From contig JAHEGE010000007.1 of the NCBI GenBank assembly GCA_024639905.1, positions 1 through 64,000 of the forward strand: a stretch of DNA of 64,000 nucleotides. Reading direction: 5' to 3'. A program made the translations under genes and the position numbers. This DNA is from Gammaproteobacteria bacterium. Lineage in GTDB: Bacteria; Pseudomonadota; Gammaproteobacteria; Pseudomonadales; Pseudohongiellaceae. The notes beneath the pieces were generated by a model. It did no database searches and was not told where the DNA came from. It saw only the letters and a program-made list of their open reading frames with translations. Positions 51,231 to 61,524 of this stretch are shown here, in pieces. The stretch's first letter is position 1, and the number at the start of each line of letters is the position of its first letter.

Positions 51231-52443
51231 CGAGGGCTACCGCGGTATCGGGCGGTACGACGAGCAGGCCTTCGCTGCGGCTCAATGACGCAGCCACACC
51301 AGAACTCTGATTACCTAAAGGCAGAGCGGCGAGCCCACCCTCTTCGTCTCTTTTTAGCGTTGCGCGCAGATACTCCTGACGCACGCCGCTACGCGGGCGA
51401 GCAAATCCGCTGCGCACGGGAAAAGTCAGCGGCAACTGCGGGGTCGCACCTTGCAGTGCGAAAAGACAAGGTCGCACGATAAGCGCGAAGGTGACGAAGG
51501 CGGAGACGGGATTGCCGGGCAGGCCAAAAAATGGACAGGCCTCGCCCTCGTCTTTTCCTATACGCCCAAACGCAAACGGTTTACCGGGTTTAATCGCCAG
51601 TTTCCATAGCGCGATGTTGCCGAGCGCTTCGACGGCGGCGCGCACGTGGTCTTCTTCGCCTACCGACACGCCGCCCGTGCTAATCACGCAGTCGGCATCA
51701 GCCGCGGCGGCTTTGAGTGCCGCGCGAGTCTTTTCCGCTGTGTCGCCGACGCGCCCGCAGTCGATGACCGTCGCACCCAAGCTCTCCAGTAGCGCCCCTA
51801 AACTGGCGAAGTTCGCATCGAAAATCTGTCCAGGCTCAAGCGTTGAACCGGGCCTCTTTAGCTCATCGCCCGTGGTCATTAGCGCGACGCGCAGTGGCCT
51901 CGCGACGTCCACATGAGTTAGGCCGAGCGAGGCGACCGCGCCAATATCCTGCGGCCTGAGTACGCGCCCCGCATCGAACACCGTGCTGCCGCTTTCTATG
52001 TCTGCACCCGCGGGTCGCACGTTTTCCCCTGGCTCTACTGCCTTGTTCACACACACCGTGTCACCGTGCCGCACGCAGTTCTCTTGCATAACGACCGCGT
52101 CAGCGCCTTCGGGCATTGGCGCGCCGGTAAACAGGCGTGCCGCGGTACCGATTGCGAGAGGCTTGCCGACCTGCCCCGCCGCGAGGCGCTGGCTAACGGG
52201 GAGTTTGCGCATCGGGTCTCGCGTGTCGGCTGCACGCACCGCGTAGCCATCCATCGCACTGTTCGCGTGGGGGGGCACCGACATCTCAGCGACGATGGCT
52301 TGCCTCAGAACTCTGCCGCAGGCATTCGCGAGAAGTACCGCTTCGGTTGCCGTCGGTTCAGGCAGACTTGCGAGGAGTGTTGCCAGCGCGGTGTCTATCG
52401 GGGTGAGAGCCGGACCGGGAGGTGGACTAGCATGGAGACTCAT
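51187..52443 (-). CDS. moeA: Molybdopterin molybdenumtransferase MoeA
   Basis: 418 aa enzyme that inserts molybdate into adenylated molybdopterin, completing Moco. Signatures: the opening PPHANSAMDGYAV, the GAPMPEGADAVVMQE loop, VALMTTGDEL, CVISTGGVSVGEEDHV and the late GLPGNPVSAFVTF. Full length. In this window it fits with modABC and the molybdenum hydroxylase at the right end. The RmlD-like gene upstream ends 2 bp before it. Confidence 0.96.
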   Translation of the reverse strand: MSLHASPPPGPALTPIDTALATLLASLPEPTATEAVLLANACGRVLRQAIVAEMSVPPHANSAMDGYAVRAADTRDPMRKLPVSQRLAAGQVGKPLAIGTAARLFTGAPMPEGADAVVMQENCVRHGDTVCVNKAVEPGENVRPAGADIESGSTVFDAGRVLRPQDIGAVASLGLTHVDVARPLRVALMTTGDELKRPGSTLEPGQIFDANFASLGALLESLGATVIDCGRVGDTAEKTRAALKAAAADADCVISTGGVSVGEEDHVRAAVEALGNIALWKLAIKPGKPFAFGRIGKDEGEACPFFGLPGNPVSAFVTFALIVRPCLFALQGATPQLPLTFPVRSGFARPRSGVRQEYLRATLKRDEEGGLAALPLGNQSSGVAASLSRSEGLLVVPPDTAVALDDLLQFIPYSELGA

Positions 52444-52445
52444 AT

Positions 52446-53402
52446 TCAGTGCTCCGCGAGGGGTGCAACGGCCGCCGATTCTGCGTCGGTTCTCTCTTCA
52501 GACTCGCGAAGCTTGCCGCCGTAGAGTGACTTCACCGTCTCGCGTAAATGGCCGTGCCATGATTTCGGTTTAATACCAAAGGTATCGAAAATTTTCTTAC
52601 TCGATAACGTGGAGTTGGCGATTTCAGGCAAGCGCACGCCGCCTTCCTTTAAGACGAAATTTTCGAGCATTTGGTAAATATCTTCGTCGTGATTTGCCGC
52701 ATACTCGAGCGTTTGTCGGGCAAACTCAGCCTCGCGCTTGGTCTCGAGGCCGGCGTAATGGTAAGTGCCCCATGCATTCGCATCACAATCGACCTGCCTG
52801 ACGATAGCGAATAACGCCATCGCGAGATCCGCCGTCGCCGTAGGACTAAAACGCCGCCGAAACATCGGCAGCTCATGCGACCCGCGCTTCGCCAATCGTA
52901 GCCAGGACTTGATAAGGCCACGCTTATGCAAACCGAAAAGCCATCCCGAGCGCACGATGATATGCCGCGGGTGGGCGCGCACCGCCTCTTCGCCCGCGAG
53001 CGTGCAGCGTCCGTAAACGCCTAAAGGATTGAGTTCGTCGGTCTCGTTATAGGCGAGCTTCTTCTCGCCGTCGAAGACGTAGCTATTAGACAGATGCAGC
53101 ATTGGAATGGCGAGATGATCGCAGACCTCGCTGAGCACAGCGGGCAATTGCGCATTCACCTGCCGGCAGCGCAGCTCGGTAGACTCGGCACGTTTGAGAG
53201 CGCCATGATTGCCGGAAATAAAATCGGCAAGGTTGATCAGCTGATCGGGGCGAAAATCGGTGATGCTCTTGGCGATTGCCAAGGCGTTATTCGGGTCGAA
53301 GTATTTATCGGCAGGCGCGAGGAAGCGAATCTTGTGCTTGCGCAAAATTTCGATCAAGGCCTTACCGGTGGGACTCTTCCCCCCGACGATATATAGCTTC
53401 AC
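52446..53402 (-). CDS. RmlD-like NAD(P)-binding protein with altered active site
   Basis: 318 aa extended-SDR protein. The Rossmann start is GGKSPTGKAL. In place of the nucleotide-sugar reductase Y-x-x-x-K the sequence reads GVYGRCTLAGEE: the Tyr is kept, but Thr stands where Lys is expected (family usual YGRSKLAGE). Other RmlD features are intact: SNSYVFDGEKK, then IVRSGWLFG. The role is uncertain: it may bind a nucleotide sugar without reducing it. It sits between ssb (95 bp) and moeA (2 bp). Confidence 0.82.
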   Translation of the reverse strand: MKLYIVGGKSPTGKALIEILRKHKIRFLAPADKYFDPNNALAIAKSITDFRPDQLINLADFISGNHGALKRAESTELRCRQVNAQLPAVLSEVCDHLAIPMLHLSNSYVFDGEKKLAYNETDELNPLGVYGRCTLAGEEAVRAHPRHIIVRSGWLFGLHKRGLIKSWLRLAKRGSHELPMFRRRFSPTATADLAMALFAIVRQVDCDANAWGTYHYAGLETKREAEFARQTLEYAANHDEDIYQMLENFVLKEGGVRLPEIANSTLSSKKIFDTFGIKPKSWHGHLRETVKSLYGGKLRESEERTDAESAAVAPLAEH

Positions 53403-53497
53403 TGCTGGCAGATTCCTAGGTCACTTACGCGCCGAACACTCTCTGCCTTCGAGTGTGCTGCATCGGCGCGCGAAGTCAAGGTTGGCGTGTTTGCGCC

Positions 53498-53983
53498 CTA
53501 AAAAGGAATATCGTCGTCAAAGTTGTCGAAGTTGCTCGGCGCGGGCTGCGCTTGAGCCGCGGCCTGCTGTGGACGCTGGGCCTGCGCCTGCTGGCCGCCG
53601 AACGGGTTGTCACCCATGCCGCCCATCTCGCCACCACCTGCTCCGCCGCGGCCGTCGAGCATCTGCATTTCGCTCGCCACAATCTCTGTGGAGTAGCGCT
53701 TAATGCCGTCTTGCTCCCATGAGCGAGTCTGCAACCGGCCTTCGACGTAGAGCTTTGAGCCTTTCTTCACATACTGCTCAACGATCTCTGCGAGTCGGTT
53801 AAAGAACACGACGCGGTGCCATTCAGTCTTTTCTTGCTGCTCGCCTGTCGCCTTGTCTTTCCACGAATCGCTCGTGGCCAAGGACACGTTGGCAACCGCA
53901 TTGCCGTTGGGCATGTAGCGTACCTCGGGGTCGTTGCCCAAGTTACCAACTAGAATTACCTTATTAATGCCTCTGCTCGCCAC
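53498..53983 (-). CDS. ssb: Single-stranded DNA-binding protein
   Basis: 161 aa. The OB-fold at 1-110 starts with [23 protein letters not shown] and includes [24 protein letters not shown], then [21 protein letters not shown] Gly- and Gln-rich linker follows, and the C-terminal tip DNFDDDIPF is the peptide that docks repair enzymes. The start is GTG 53983 with a GGAGG ribosome site. It is divergent from uvrA, an arrangement conserved in gammaproteobacteria. Confidence 0.97.
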   Translation of the reverse strand: MASRGINKVILVGNLGNDPEVRYMPNGNAVANVSLATSDSWKDKATGEQQEKTEWHRVVFFNRLAEIVEQYVKKGSKLYVEGRLQTRSWEQDGIKRYSTEIVASEMQMLDGRGGAGGGEMGGMGDNPFGGQQAQAQRPQQAAAQAQPAPSNFDNFDDDIPF

Positions 53984-54280
53984 GTGTGCCTCCGGTCTTT
54001 ATCGGTGAATGCGCCTAGCGGTGCGATTCAGCCCATTATGAATTAGCGCTAGCTGCGCCCCTTGCTTAGTCTTAGTGTATCTCATGCATTGTGGCATGAG
54101 AAATTTTCGCCAATATTCGTCGTTCTGACGCCGCGGCGTCTTCAGATGAGTCTTGCCTTTACTCGCCACCCGTCCATTGACCATAATACTCGGCTGCGAC
54201 ACGGTCATCCGCCGAGCCGCCTCGCACCGTATCATGCGAGCCATCCTTTTAAAGCACCACACAAAGCACAGAGCCTCAGC
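53984..54280. promoter_or_regulatory. Divergent ssb-uvrA control region
   Basis: 297 bp. In E. coli this region holds a LexA box, but no CTGT-N8-ACAG site is visible here. A perfect inverted repeat ctcatgc (54081-54087) / gcatgag (54094-54100) with a 6-nt centre stands in its place and may bind a regulator. No promoter boxes are assigned. Confidence 0.5.
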
Positions 54281-57127
54281 ATGGATCAGATCGTTGTACG
54301 CGGCGCCCGCACGCATAACCTTAAAAACGTCAACATCACCATTCCACGCGACAAACTCGTGGTGATTACCGGTCTGTCGGGATCGGGTAAATCTTCCCTC
54401 GCCTTCGATACGCTCTACGCCGAGGGCCAGCGTCGCTACGTCGAATCTCTGTCTACCTATGCACGCCAGTTCCTCTCAATGATGGAGAAGCCGGACATCG
54501 ACCATATCGAGGGCCTGTCACCGGCGATCTCGATCGAACAAAAGTCGACCTCCCATAACCCCCGCTCGACCGTGGGCACCATTACCGAGATCTACGACTA
54601 CCTCCGGCTTCTGTTTGCTCGCGTCGGCGAGCCCCACTGCCCCGATCACAACTTAAAGCTCGAGGCGCAGACCGTGAGCCAGATGGTCGACCAGGTAATG
54701 CAGCTGCCCGAGGGTAGCCGCATCAATGTCCTCGCGCCCATCGTGCGTGAACGCAAGGGCGAACACCTCCATGTGTTCAGCGAGCTGCGCACCGGCGGCT
54801 TCATCCGCGCCCGCGTCGACGGCCTCGTGTGTGAAATAGAGTATCCGCCGGAACTGGAGAAGAACAAGAAGCACTCGATCGATGTCGTAGTCGACCGCCT
54901 CAAGGTCAAGCCGGGCATCGAACAGCGCCTTGCAGAGAGCTTCGAGACTGCGATCCAGCTCGCCGATGGCCTCGCCATGGTCGGCCGCGCCGACGACGCA
55001 GGCGTCGACCTAAGCCAAGAGCACGACCTCGTGTTTTCGGCACTGTTCGCCTGCCCACAGTGTGGCCACAGCATCGCGGAACTCGAGCCACGCCTGTTCT
55101 CCTTCAATAACCCGGCCGGGGCGTGCACCGCCTGCGACGGGCTCGGACTAAAGCAGTTTTTCGACGAGAACCGCATCTTGGTAGACGAGTCGCTCGCCTT
55201 ATCCGAAGGGGCTATTCGAGGCTGGGACCGCCGCAACCTCTATTATTTCCAGATGCTCACGTCGCTATCTGAACACTACGGCTTCTCGATCGACACGCCG
55301 TTTAACGAACTGAATAAGAAACACCGCAACGCCATCCTTAATGGCAGCGGCAAAGAGGTCATCGATTTCTTTTACATCAATGACCGCGGCGACACGGTAA
55401 CCCGCAGCTACCCGTTCGAAGGCATCCTGCCGAACATGGAGCGTCGCTACCGCGAGACGGAATCGAATCACGTGCGCGAAGAACTCGCGAAGTATTTAAG
55501 CTCGCAGTCTTGCCCAGACTGCGCCGGCACGCGCCTCAAGCGCGATGCCCGCTTCGTGCTAATAAAGGGCACCGATCTGCCAACAGTGACGAGCATGACG
55601 GTGGCCAATGCGCATGAATATTTCTGCAAGCTCAAGCTGGCTGGCAAGAGTGCGAAGATCGCAGAGAAGGTGCTCAAGGAGCTCCAAGATCGCCTGCAGT
55701 TCCTCGTCGATGTAGGGCTTAACTACCTCACGCTAAATCGCAGCGCTGACACGCTGTCCGGCGGCGAGGCGCAACGCATACGCCTCGCGAGCCAGATCGG
55801 CGCCGGCCTCGTGGGGGTGATGTACATCCTCGACGAGCCGTCGATTGGCCTCCATCAGCGCGACAACACGCGCCTGCTCAATACCCTCTACCACCTGCGC
55901 GACCTCGGCAATACGGTCATTGTTGTGGAACATGATGAAGACGCTATCCGCAACGCCGACCACATTATCGACATCGGTCCTGGCGCTGGTGTGCATGGCG
56001 GCGAAATCGTCGCCGAAGGCACACTCAAAGACATACTCAAATCGAAGACCTCGCTCACTGGCAAATATCTGTCGGGGAAAGAGCGCATCGAGATTCCCAA
56101 GAAGCGAACCCCGGCAGATGCCGACAAACAGCTTCGAGTGTTGGGCGCGAGCGGCAATAACTTGAGAAGCGTCGACCTCAGCATCCCCATCGGCCTGCTC
56201 ACTTGTATCACCGGCGTCTCGGGGTCGGGAAAATCGACGCTCATCAACAATACCCTCTATCCGGTCGCCGCGAGCAAGTTAAACGGCGCCACCACCCTCA
56301 CCGCCGCTAAACACGACGGCATTGAGGGCATGGAGCACTTGGACAAGGTCGTAGACATCGACCAGAGTCCGATCGGACGCACGCCGCGCTCCAACCCAGC
56401 CACGTATACAGGCATCTTCACCCCGGTGCGCGAACTGTTTGCCGGCACGCAAGAGGCACGCACCCGCGGCTATAAGCCGGGGCGCTTCAGCTTTAACGTT
56501 AAGGGCGGGCGCTGCGAGGCTTGCCAAGGCGACGGCGTGGTGAAAGTGGAGATGCATTTCCTGCCCGACGTGTATGTCGCCTGCGACGTCTGCCGTGGCA
56601 AGCGCTACAACCGCGAGACGCTCGAGGTGAAGTACAAGGGCAAAAACATCAACGAGGTGCTCGACATGACGATCGAGGCGGCGCGCGACTTTTTCGACGC
56701 CGTCCCGGCGATCGCGCGCAAGCTGCAGACTCTGATGGACGTGGGCCTCTCGTACATCTGCCTCGGGCAGGCGGCGACCACGCTCTCTGGCGGCGAGGCC
56801 CAGCGCGTTAAGCTGTCGCGGGAACTCTCGAAGCGCGACACCGGCAAGACCCTGTACATACTCGACGAGCCGACCACTGGCCTGCATTTCGCCGACATCA
56901 AACAGCTACTCGCCGTTCTCCACCACCTGCGCGATGCGGGCAACACCATCGTGGTCATCGAGCACAACCTCGACGTCATTAAGACGGCAGACTGGCTCGT
57001 AGACCTGGGCCCCGAGGGCGGCAGTGGCGGCGGTCAGATTATCGCCAAGGGCACGCCCGAGCAGGTGGCGAAGTCGAAGAAGTCCCATACCGGCGAATAC
57101 CTTAAGCCGATCCTTGAGCGCGGCTAA
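54281..57127 (+). CDS. uvrA: Excinuclease ABC subunit A
   Basis: 948 aa damage sensor of nucleotide excision repair. ATG 54281 gives the canonical [17 protein letters not shown] start; the frame upstream is not coding. Two ABC modules are present: Walker [10 protein letters not shown] and GVSGSGKST, signatures [12 protein letters not shown] and [12 protein letters not shown], and Walker [15 protein letters not shown] and [12 protein letters not shown]. Zinc-finger cysteines occur as CPQCG...CTACDG, CPDCAG and CEACQGDG...CDVCRG. The length is normal. Confidence 0.97.
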   Translation: MDQIVVRGARTHNLKNVNITIPRDKLVVITGLSGSGKSSLAFDTLYAEGQRRYVESLSTYARQFLSMMEKPDIDHIEGLSPAISIEQKSTSHNPRSTVGTITEIYDYLRLLFARVGEPHCPDHNLKLEAQTVSQMVDQVMQLPEGSRINVLAPIVRERKGEHLHVFSELRTGGFIRARVDGLVCEIEYPPELEKNKKHSIDVVVDRLKVKPGIEQRLAESFETAIQLADGLAMVGRADDAGVDLSQEHDLVFSALFACPQCGHSIAELEPRLFSFNNPAGACTACDGLGLKQFFDENRILVDESLALSEGAIRGWDRRNLYYFQMLTSLSEHYGFSIDTPFNELNKKHRNAILNGSGKEVIDFFYINDRGDTVTRSYPFEGILPNMERRYRETESNHVREELAKYLSSQSCPDCAGTRLKRDARFVLIKGTDLPTVTSMTVANAHEYFCKLKLAGKSAKIAEKVLKELQDRLQFLVDVGLNYLTLNRSADTLSGGEAQRIRLASQIGAGLVGVMYILDEPSIGLHQRDNTRLLNTLYHLRDLGNTVIVVEHDEDAIRNADHIIDIGPGAGVHGGEIVAEGTLKDILKSKTSLTGKYLSGKERIEIPKKRTPADADKQLRVLGASGNNLRSVDLSIPIGLLTCITGVSGSGKSTLINNTLYPVAASKLNGATTLTAAKHDGIEGMEHLDKVVDIDQSPIGRTPRSNPATYTGIFTPVRELFAGTQEARTRGYKPGRFSFNVKGGRCEACQGDGVVKVEMHFLPDVYVACDVCRGKRYNRETLEVKYKGKNINEVLDMTIEAARDFFDAVPAIARKLQTLMDVGLSYICLGQAATTLSGGEAQRVKLSRELSKRDTGKTLYILDEPTTGLHFADIKQLLAVLHHLRDAGNTIVVIEHNLDVIKTADWLVDLGPEGGSGGGQIIAKGTPEQVAKSKKSHTGEYLKPILERG

Positions 57128-57134
57128 GCCGCGC
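57118..57134 (+). terminator. Hairpin over the uvrA stop codon
   Basis: gcgcggc (57118-57124), loop taa (the stop codon), gccgcgc (57128-57134): a 7-bp perfect GC stem. Only ttcaa follows, with no T-run, so it is a weak or Rho-assisted terminator at best. Confidence 0.4.
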
Positions 57135-57417
57135 TTCAACCTCACTGCCGTTCCCCAATGCGCCGACCCTCACAATGTGCACATTGGACATATATCTGCC
57201 TGTAATAATTCTGTAAAATCTGCGGCTTAATTTTGTCACAATTTAGTCATAGTTTTGTTAGACAATACTGCCAGTTATTAGGACGCTGAGGAGAACTCTC
57301 TTTGTCCCAATAAAATCAATGATTTAAAGCCGAAAAGAGCAGAGGCACGCGCCTCACCCACACCGTTATTCAATCTAACTTAAAGTGCAATCAAACTTCT
57401 CATTCCAGGAGATACCT

Positions 57418-60400
57418 ATGATTTTCCCACCTAGAGCGAAGAAACTGCTGCTCGCGGCCGCCATTATGGGCCTCGGCTATTCGGCAGGCGTCTCGGCGCA
57501 AGACACAGCCTCTGCCATCCGCGGTAGGCTTTTAGACGCCAGCGGCCAGCCGCTAGCTAACGCAACAGTTGTCGTTCGCGATACGCGTACGGGCACCGTG
57601 CGCAGCCTGCAATCGAACGATTCGGGCACCTTCTACGCGACAAACCTCGCGGTAGGCGGTCCTTACAGCGTAACAGTCAACGGCACAAAGACTGTGACTG
57701 TGGATTCGATCGCTCTGGGTGACATCTACAACCTGCAAATCGATATGGCGAGCCAAGCCATCGAAGAGATCGTCGTTCTCGGCAACGCGAACGCACTCGT
57801 CGACGTGGCAGCCGGCCCTTCGGCCACTTTCGGCACTTTCGAAATGGAAACCTCGGTTGCCTTCGATCGTGACATCAAAGATGTTTACATCATCGACCCG
57901 CGCATGAACCTCGATGGCGACTCGCAGGTTAACTGCGTAGGTAAGCACCCGCGCTTCAACAGCATCAGCCTGGACGGCGTTAGCCAAAATGACCGTTTCG
58001 GCCTCAACGGCAACGGCTATTCGACAGCCACTGGCATGCCCTTCCCGTACGAAGGCATCGCGCAGGTCTCTGCCGAGCTTGCCCCTTTCGACGTAACCTA
58101 CGGCGGTTTCTCGGCCTGTAACATCAACGCGGTAACTAAGTCGGGCACCAACGAGTGGTCGGGTACGGCATTCTTCGAAACCACCGGCGACCAATGGCGC
58201 GGCGACTCGGTGGAGATCGACGGCAGCACGCAGAATTTTGCTTCGCAAGACTACACAGAAGAGCGCGTGGGCTTCAGCATCGGCGGTCCCCTAATGGAAG
58301 ACAAGCTCTTCGTATACGCCGCTTATGAAGAAACAGAAGTCCCGCGCTTCCTGGCGATGGGCTATGCTGGCTCAGGCACTGGCGTTGAGCGTCCTTGGCT
58401 AAGCCAAGAGGACTTCACTCGCATTGAAAACATCGCGAGTGATGTCTACAACTATGAGACTGGCGGCCCAGGCGGAGACGGCACTCAGACTGACGAAAAA
58501 TACATGGTCAAGCTCGATTGGAACATCAACAACGATCACAGCCTGGCCTTGATCTACAACTACTACGATGGTGCTCAACTGCGCTCATCAGATGGCGACA
58601 GCAATGAGTTCGAGTTCGCAAACCACTTCTACACAAAGGGTGCCGAATCTGAGACAACGACGCTGCGACTGAACTCGCAGTGGACGGACGCGTTCTCTAC
58701 GGAGGTGTTCTACAGCCAGAACACGATGAACGATTCACAGGTCACGGTGGGCAACCCAGACTTCGCCGACATGCAGATCAGTATCGGTCGTGACACGGTT
58801 TACCTTGGCGCGGACGACTCGCGTCAGGCGAACGCTCTCAATACTGAATCTGAGTTCTTCAAGTTCACGGGTGAATACCTGCTCGGCGACAACCTGCTCA
58901 CCTTCGGCTACGAGCGCGAGACTCTCAATGTCTTCAACCAGTTCGTGCAGCATTCGCGCGGCGGTGAATACGATTACTTCGATGACTCCGCGACGAATTC
59001 AGCTGCGTGTCAGGCTCTCACTGCGCAGGGCCGTTTCGATGACGCCTCTTGCGGTCTCTCAGGCATCGACAAATTCGAGCTGGGTCGTCCTAGCCGCATC
59101 TACTACGGTAGCGGCGGCGGCACCAACAACGCAGCCGACGCAGCAGCGAGTTTCGAGAACTCTCTCAACACAGTTTACCTTCAGGATGAGATCTATGTGC
59201 CTAGCTACAACCTCACGGTTGTTGCGGGCCTGCGCTACGACTGGTTCGAAAGTGATGACCGTCCGAACTTCAACCCTACTTTCACCGCAGCACAAAACGG
59301 CCTGCGCAATGACGGCAACGTCGATGGCGTAGACCTATTGATGCCACGCCTTGGCTTTACGTGGGAGGCGATGGACAATCTAACCGTGCGCGGTGGTGCA
59401 GGCCTGTACTCTGGCGGCAACCCCAATGTATGGATCTCAAACGCGTGGAGTAACGACGGATTAACTAACGTGCAAAAGCAGTGGCGCAATTTCGATTCGT
59501 CTGCCTCAATACTCAATGACGTCGTCCTAACTGGCGCGGGTCGCCCAGGCTTTGATGTCCCTCAATTGCTGGTCGATCAAGTCGCCAATACCACAGTGGC
59601 CGCAGCCAGCAACGACTTCTTGGTGTTAATCGACCCCAACTACGAGCAGCCTTCTGAGTGGAAATACTCACTCGGTGCGACCTATACCTTCAACAATGGC
59701 ATCACGGTTGATGCCGATGTCCTGTACTCGGTCACACAGGATTCAGCTTACTATGTAGACGTTGCCCAAGAACAAATTGGCACAACGAAAGCAGGCGCCC
59801 CGATCTTTGATCACGTGAACGGCAGCAACAACTTCATGCTGACGAACTCATCGCGCGATGCGAAGTCACAGACCTTCTCTCTCGCTGCCAAGCACAGCTA
59901 TGACTTCGGCCTCGACTGGATGGTTGGTTGGGCCTACACAGACGCAGAAGACATCAGCCCGATGACGAGCTCGGTCGCCGGATCTAACTTCGACAACCTA
60001 GCTCTCAACACGATCGTGAATCCCGAAGCGGCGACATCGAACTACGTCACACCGCATCGCTTCACTGCGCGCCTTTCATACGGCAATGAGTTCTTCGACG
60101 GTTATGAAACTCGCGTCACCGCGATGTTCTATCGTCGCCAAGGTCAGCCACAGAGTCATGTCATGAGTTCTGCGGATCTCGAGGGCAATGGCAACTTCGG
60201 TCGTCACCTGCTCTACATCCCCGGCGCGAACGACAGCAATGTTATCGCGGGTCCTGATTTCGACGTCGCCGCGTTCTCACGCTTCGTCGAAGAGAATGGC
60301 TACAGCCAAGGGTTCGTTGACCGCAACCAAAACTTCTCGAAGTGGTCTTCGCGCATGGACCTGCGTATCGACCAGGAACTGCCAACGTTCCTCGGCAACA

Positions 60401-60624
60401 GCAATGGCCGCGTCTACATGAAGATGTATAACGTGCTCAACATGCTCGACGACTCGTGGGGCGTACAGTACGACGCACAGTTCTTCTCCCAGCAAGTGGT
60501 CGACATGTCGATTAACGATGCGGGCCAGTATGTGTATGAGTCGTTTAACAACCGCAGCTTGACTGACCCTCTCGAGATTCAATCTCTGTGGGAAGTCATC
60601 GTCGGCGTACAGTTCGAGTTCTAA
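57418..60624 (+). CDS. TonB-dependent receptor, Oar-like with carboxypeptidase-regulatory domain
   Basis: 1068 aa outer-membrane receptor. ATG 57418 follows aggagat. Signal peptide at 1-28 (cleavage VSA-QD). An Ig-like carboxypeptidase-regulatory domain spans about 30-110 (IRGRLLDASGQPLANATVVVRDTRTG), then a plug (HPRFNSISLDGVSQNDRFG, YGGFSACNINAVTKSGTNEWSG) and a 22-strand barrel ending in Phe (VGVQFEF). This layout is typical of receptors for peptides or complex organics in marine bacteria rather than siderophores. It stands alone with its own terminator. A molybdenum hydroxylase operon follows, so it may import that enzyme's substrate (inference). Confidence 0.92.
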   Translation: MIFPPRAKKLLLAAAIMGLGYSAGVSAQDTASAIRGRLLDASGQPLANATVVVRDTRTGTVRSLQSNDSGTFYATNLAVGGPYSVTVNGTKTVTVDSIALGDIYNLQIDMASQAIEEIVVLGNANALVDVAAGPSATFGTFEMETSVAFDRDIKDVYIIDPRMNLDGDSQVNCVGKHPRFNSISLDGVSQNDRFGLNGNGYSTATGMPFPYEGIAQVSAELAPFDVTYGGFSACNINAVTKSGTNEWSGTAFFETTGDQWRGDSVEIDGSTQNFASQDYTEERVGFSIGGPLMEDKLFVYAAYEETEVPRFLAMGYAGSGTGVERPWLSQEDFTRIENIASDVYNYETGGPGGDGTQTDEKYMVKLDWNINNDHSLALIYNYYDGAQLRSSDGDSNEFEFANHFYTKGAESETTTLRLNSQWTDAFSTEVFYSQNTMNDSQVTVGNPDFADMQISIGRDTVYLGADDSRQANALNTESEFFKFTGEYLLGDNLLTFGYERETLNVFNQFVQHSRGGEYDYFDDSATNSAACQALTAQGRFDDASCGLSGIDKFELGRPSRIYYGSGGGTNNAADAAASFENSLNTVYLQDEIYVPSYNLTVVAGLRYDWFESDDRPNFNPTFTAAQNGLRNDGNVDGVDLLMPRLGFTWEAMDNLTVRGGAGLYSGGNPNVWISNAWSNDGLTNVQKQWRNFDSSASILNDVVLTGAGRPGFDVPQLLVDQVANTTVAAASNDFLVLIDPNYEQPSEWKYSLGATYTFNNGITVDADVLYSVTQDSAYYVDVAQEQIGTTKAGAPIFDHVNGSNNFMLTNSSRDAKSQTFSLAAKHSYDFGLDWMVGWAYTDAEDISPMTSSVAGSNFDNLALNTIVNPEAATSNYVTPHRFTARLSYGNEFFDGYETRVTAMFYRRQGQPQSHVMSSADLEGNGNFGRHLLYIPGANDSNVIAGPDFDVAAFSRFVEENGYSQGFVDRNQNFSKWSSRMDLRIDQELPTFLGNSNGRVYMKMYNVLNMLDDSWGVQYDAQFFSQQVVDMSINDAGQYVYESFNNRSLTDPLEIQSLWEVIVGVQFEF

Positions 60625-60635
60625 GACTGTCACCG

Positions 60636-60673
60636 AAAAAAGCCCGCCCCGACTCGTCGCGGCGGGCTTTTTT
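60636..60673. terminator. Rho-independent terminator after the TonB receptor
   Basis: gcccgcc (60642-60648) and ggcgggc (60661-60667) form a perfect 7-bp GC stem around a 12-nt loop, flanked by aaaaaa (60636-60641) and tttttt (60668-60673). The symmetric A/T runs let it work on either strand; it separates the receptor from the hydroxylase operon. Confidence 0.93.
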
Positions 60674-60924
60674 GTGCGTCATGGCAGCCCTTTTGCAATA
60701 AACTGTCACAACACGCCGCATCTGTTACACAACTACCCAAAACTGGCGATGAAAGCCCCCTCGGCCCCACTCCCCCTAGGCCCAACCGTTGCAATCCATA
60801 GGCAATGGGTCTAACTTATTCCAAGAGTCACAACTTAATTTCGCGTGTTAAGGTCATGCTGCTGCTTGTCCTGTAAGCCAATGAACACGCTACCCACCAT
60901 GACAAAAAGACGGAGCATTGTTTT
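60674..60924. other. Leader region of the molybdenum hydroxylase operon
   Basis: 251 bp without a supported gene. It must hold the promoter of the hydroxylase operon, but no good -35/-10 pair is evident. TGTCACAA at 60704-60711 also occurs upstream of the TonB receptor (57235-57242), which could be chance. Ribosome site GGAG at 60912-60915. Confidence 0.4.
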
Positions 60925-61524
60925 GTGAATGATTCAGTGAATTTACAACTAACACGCAGACGCTTTATCAAGGGAGTCATCTTCTCCGGCGCGGCGGCAA
61001 CGTCTGGCGCTGGCGCCTACCTCGCAGCCAACGCCCAATCAGGCAACGGCGGCGCGGAGCGCTTGATATCACTCACAATTAACGGCCGCACGCGACGCGT
61101 CGACGTGCCGCCAACGGAAACGCTGGCGAATACCTTGCGTTACCGCCTCAACCTCACGGGCACCAAGATCGGCTGCAACCGCGGCGAATGCGGCGCTTGC
61201 ACCGTGCTCATCGACGGCGTGCCTAACTATGCCTGTTCGGTGCTGACACACAACATCAAGGCGAAAGACGTCATCTCGATTGAGGGCGTGAAGGCTGCAG
61301 ACGGCAGCCTGCATCCTATTCAACAGGCATTTATCGCCGAAAATGCGCCTCAGTGCGGCTTCTGCACACCGGGACAAGTCATGTCGGCGATGGCGCTGCT
61401 GAGTAACAATCCACGGCCGACGAAGGCAGAGGCTGCCCAGGCGATGTCTGGCAATCTGTGCCGCTGCGGTGCTTATGAACACTATCTGAATGGCGTCTTG
61501 CGCGCCTCGGGGCAAATAGCATGA
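60925..61524 (+). CDS. Molybdenum hydroxylase 2Fe-2S subunit, Tat-exported
   Basis: 199 aa. Start GTG 60925 with GGAG 9 nt upstream. The N-terminus carries a twin-arginine signal (TRRRFIKG, then a hydrophobic stretch), so the folded iron-sulfur protein is sent to the periplasm. The plant-type ferredoxin cluster is C-x4-C-x2-C ... C (GCNRGECGACTVL, YACSV), and the second cluster is CGFCTPG ... CRCGAYE. This is the small subunit of a xanthine-dehydrogenase-family enzyme similar to aldehyde oxidoreductase PaoA. It overlaps the large-subunit gene by 4 bp (ATGA). Confidence 0.94.
   Translation: MNDSVNLQLTRRRFIKGVIFSGAAATSGAGAYLAANAQSGNGGAERLISLTINGRTRRVDVPPTETLANTLRYRLNLTGTKIGCNRGECGACTVLIDGVPNYACSVLTHNIKAKDVISIEGVKAADGSLHPIQQAFIAENAPQCGFCTPGQVMSAMALLSNNPRPTKAEAAQAMSGNLCRCGAYEHYLNGVLRASGQIA

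Noticed and set aside
53984..54280. LexA (SOS) box
   Set aside because: No CTGT-N8-ACAG match on either strand.
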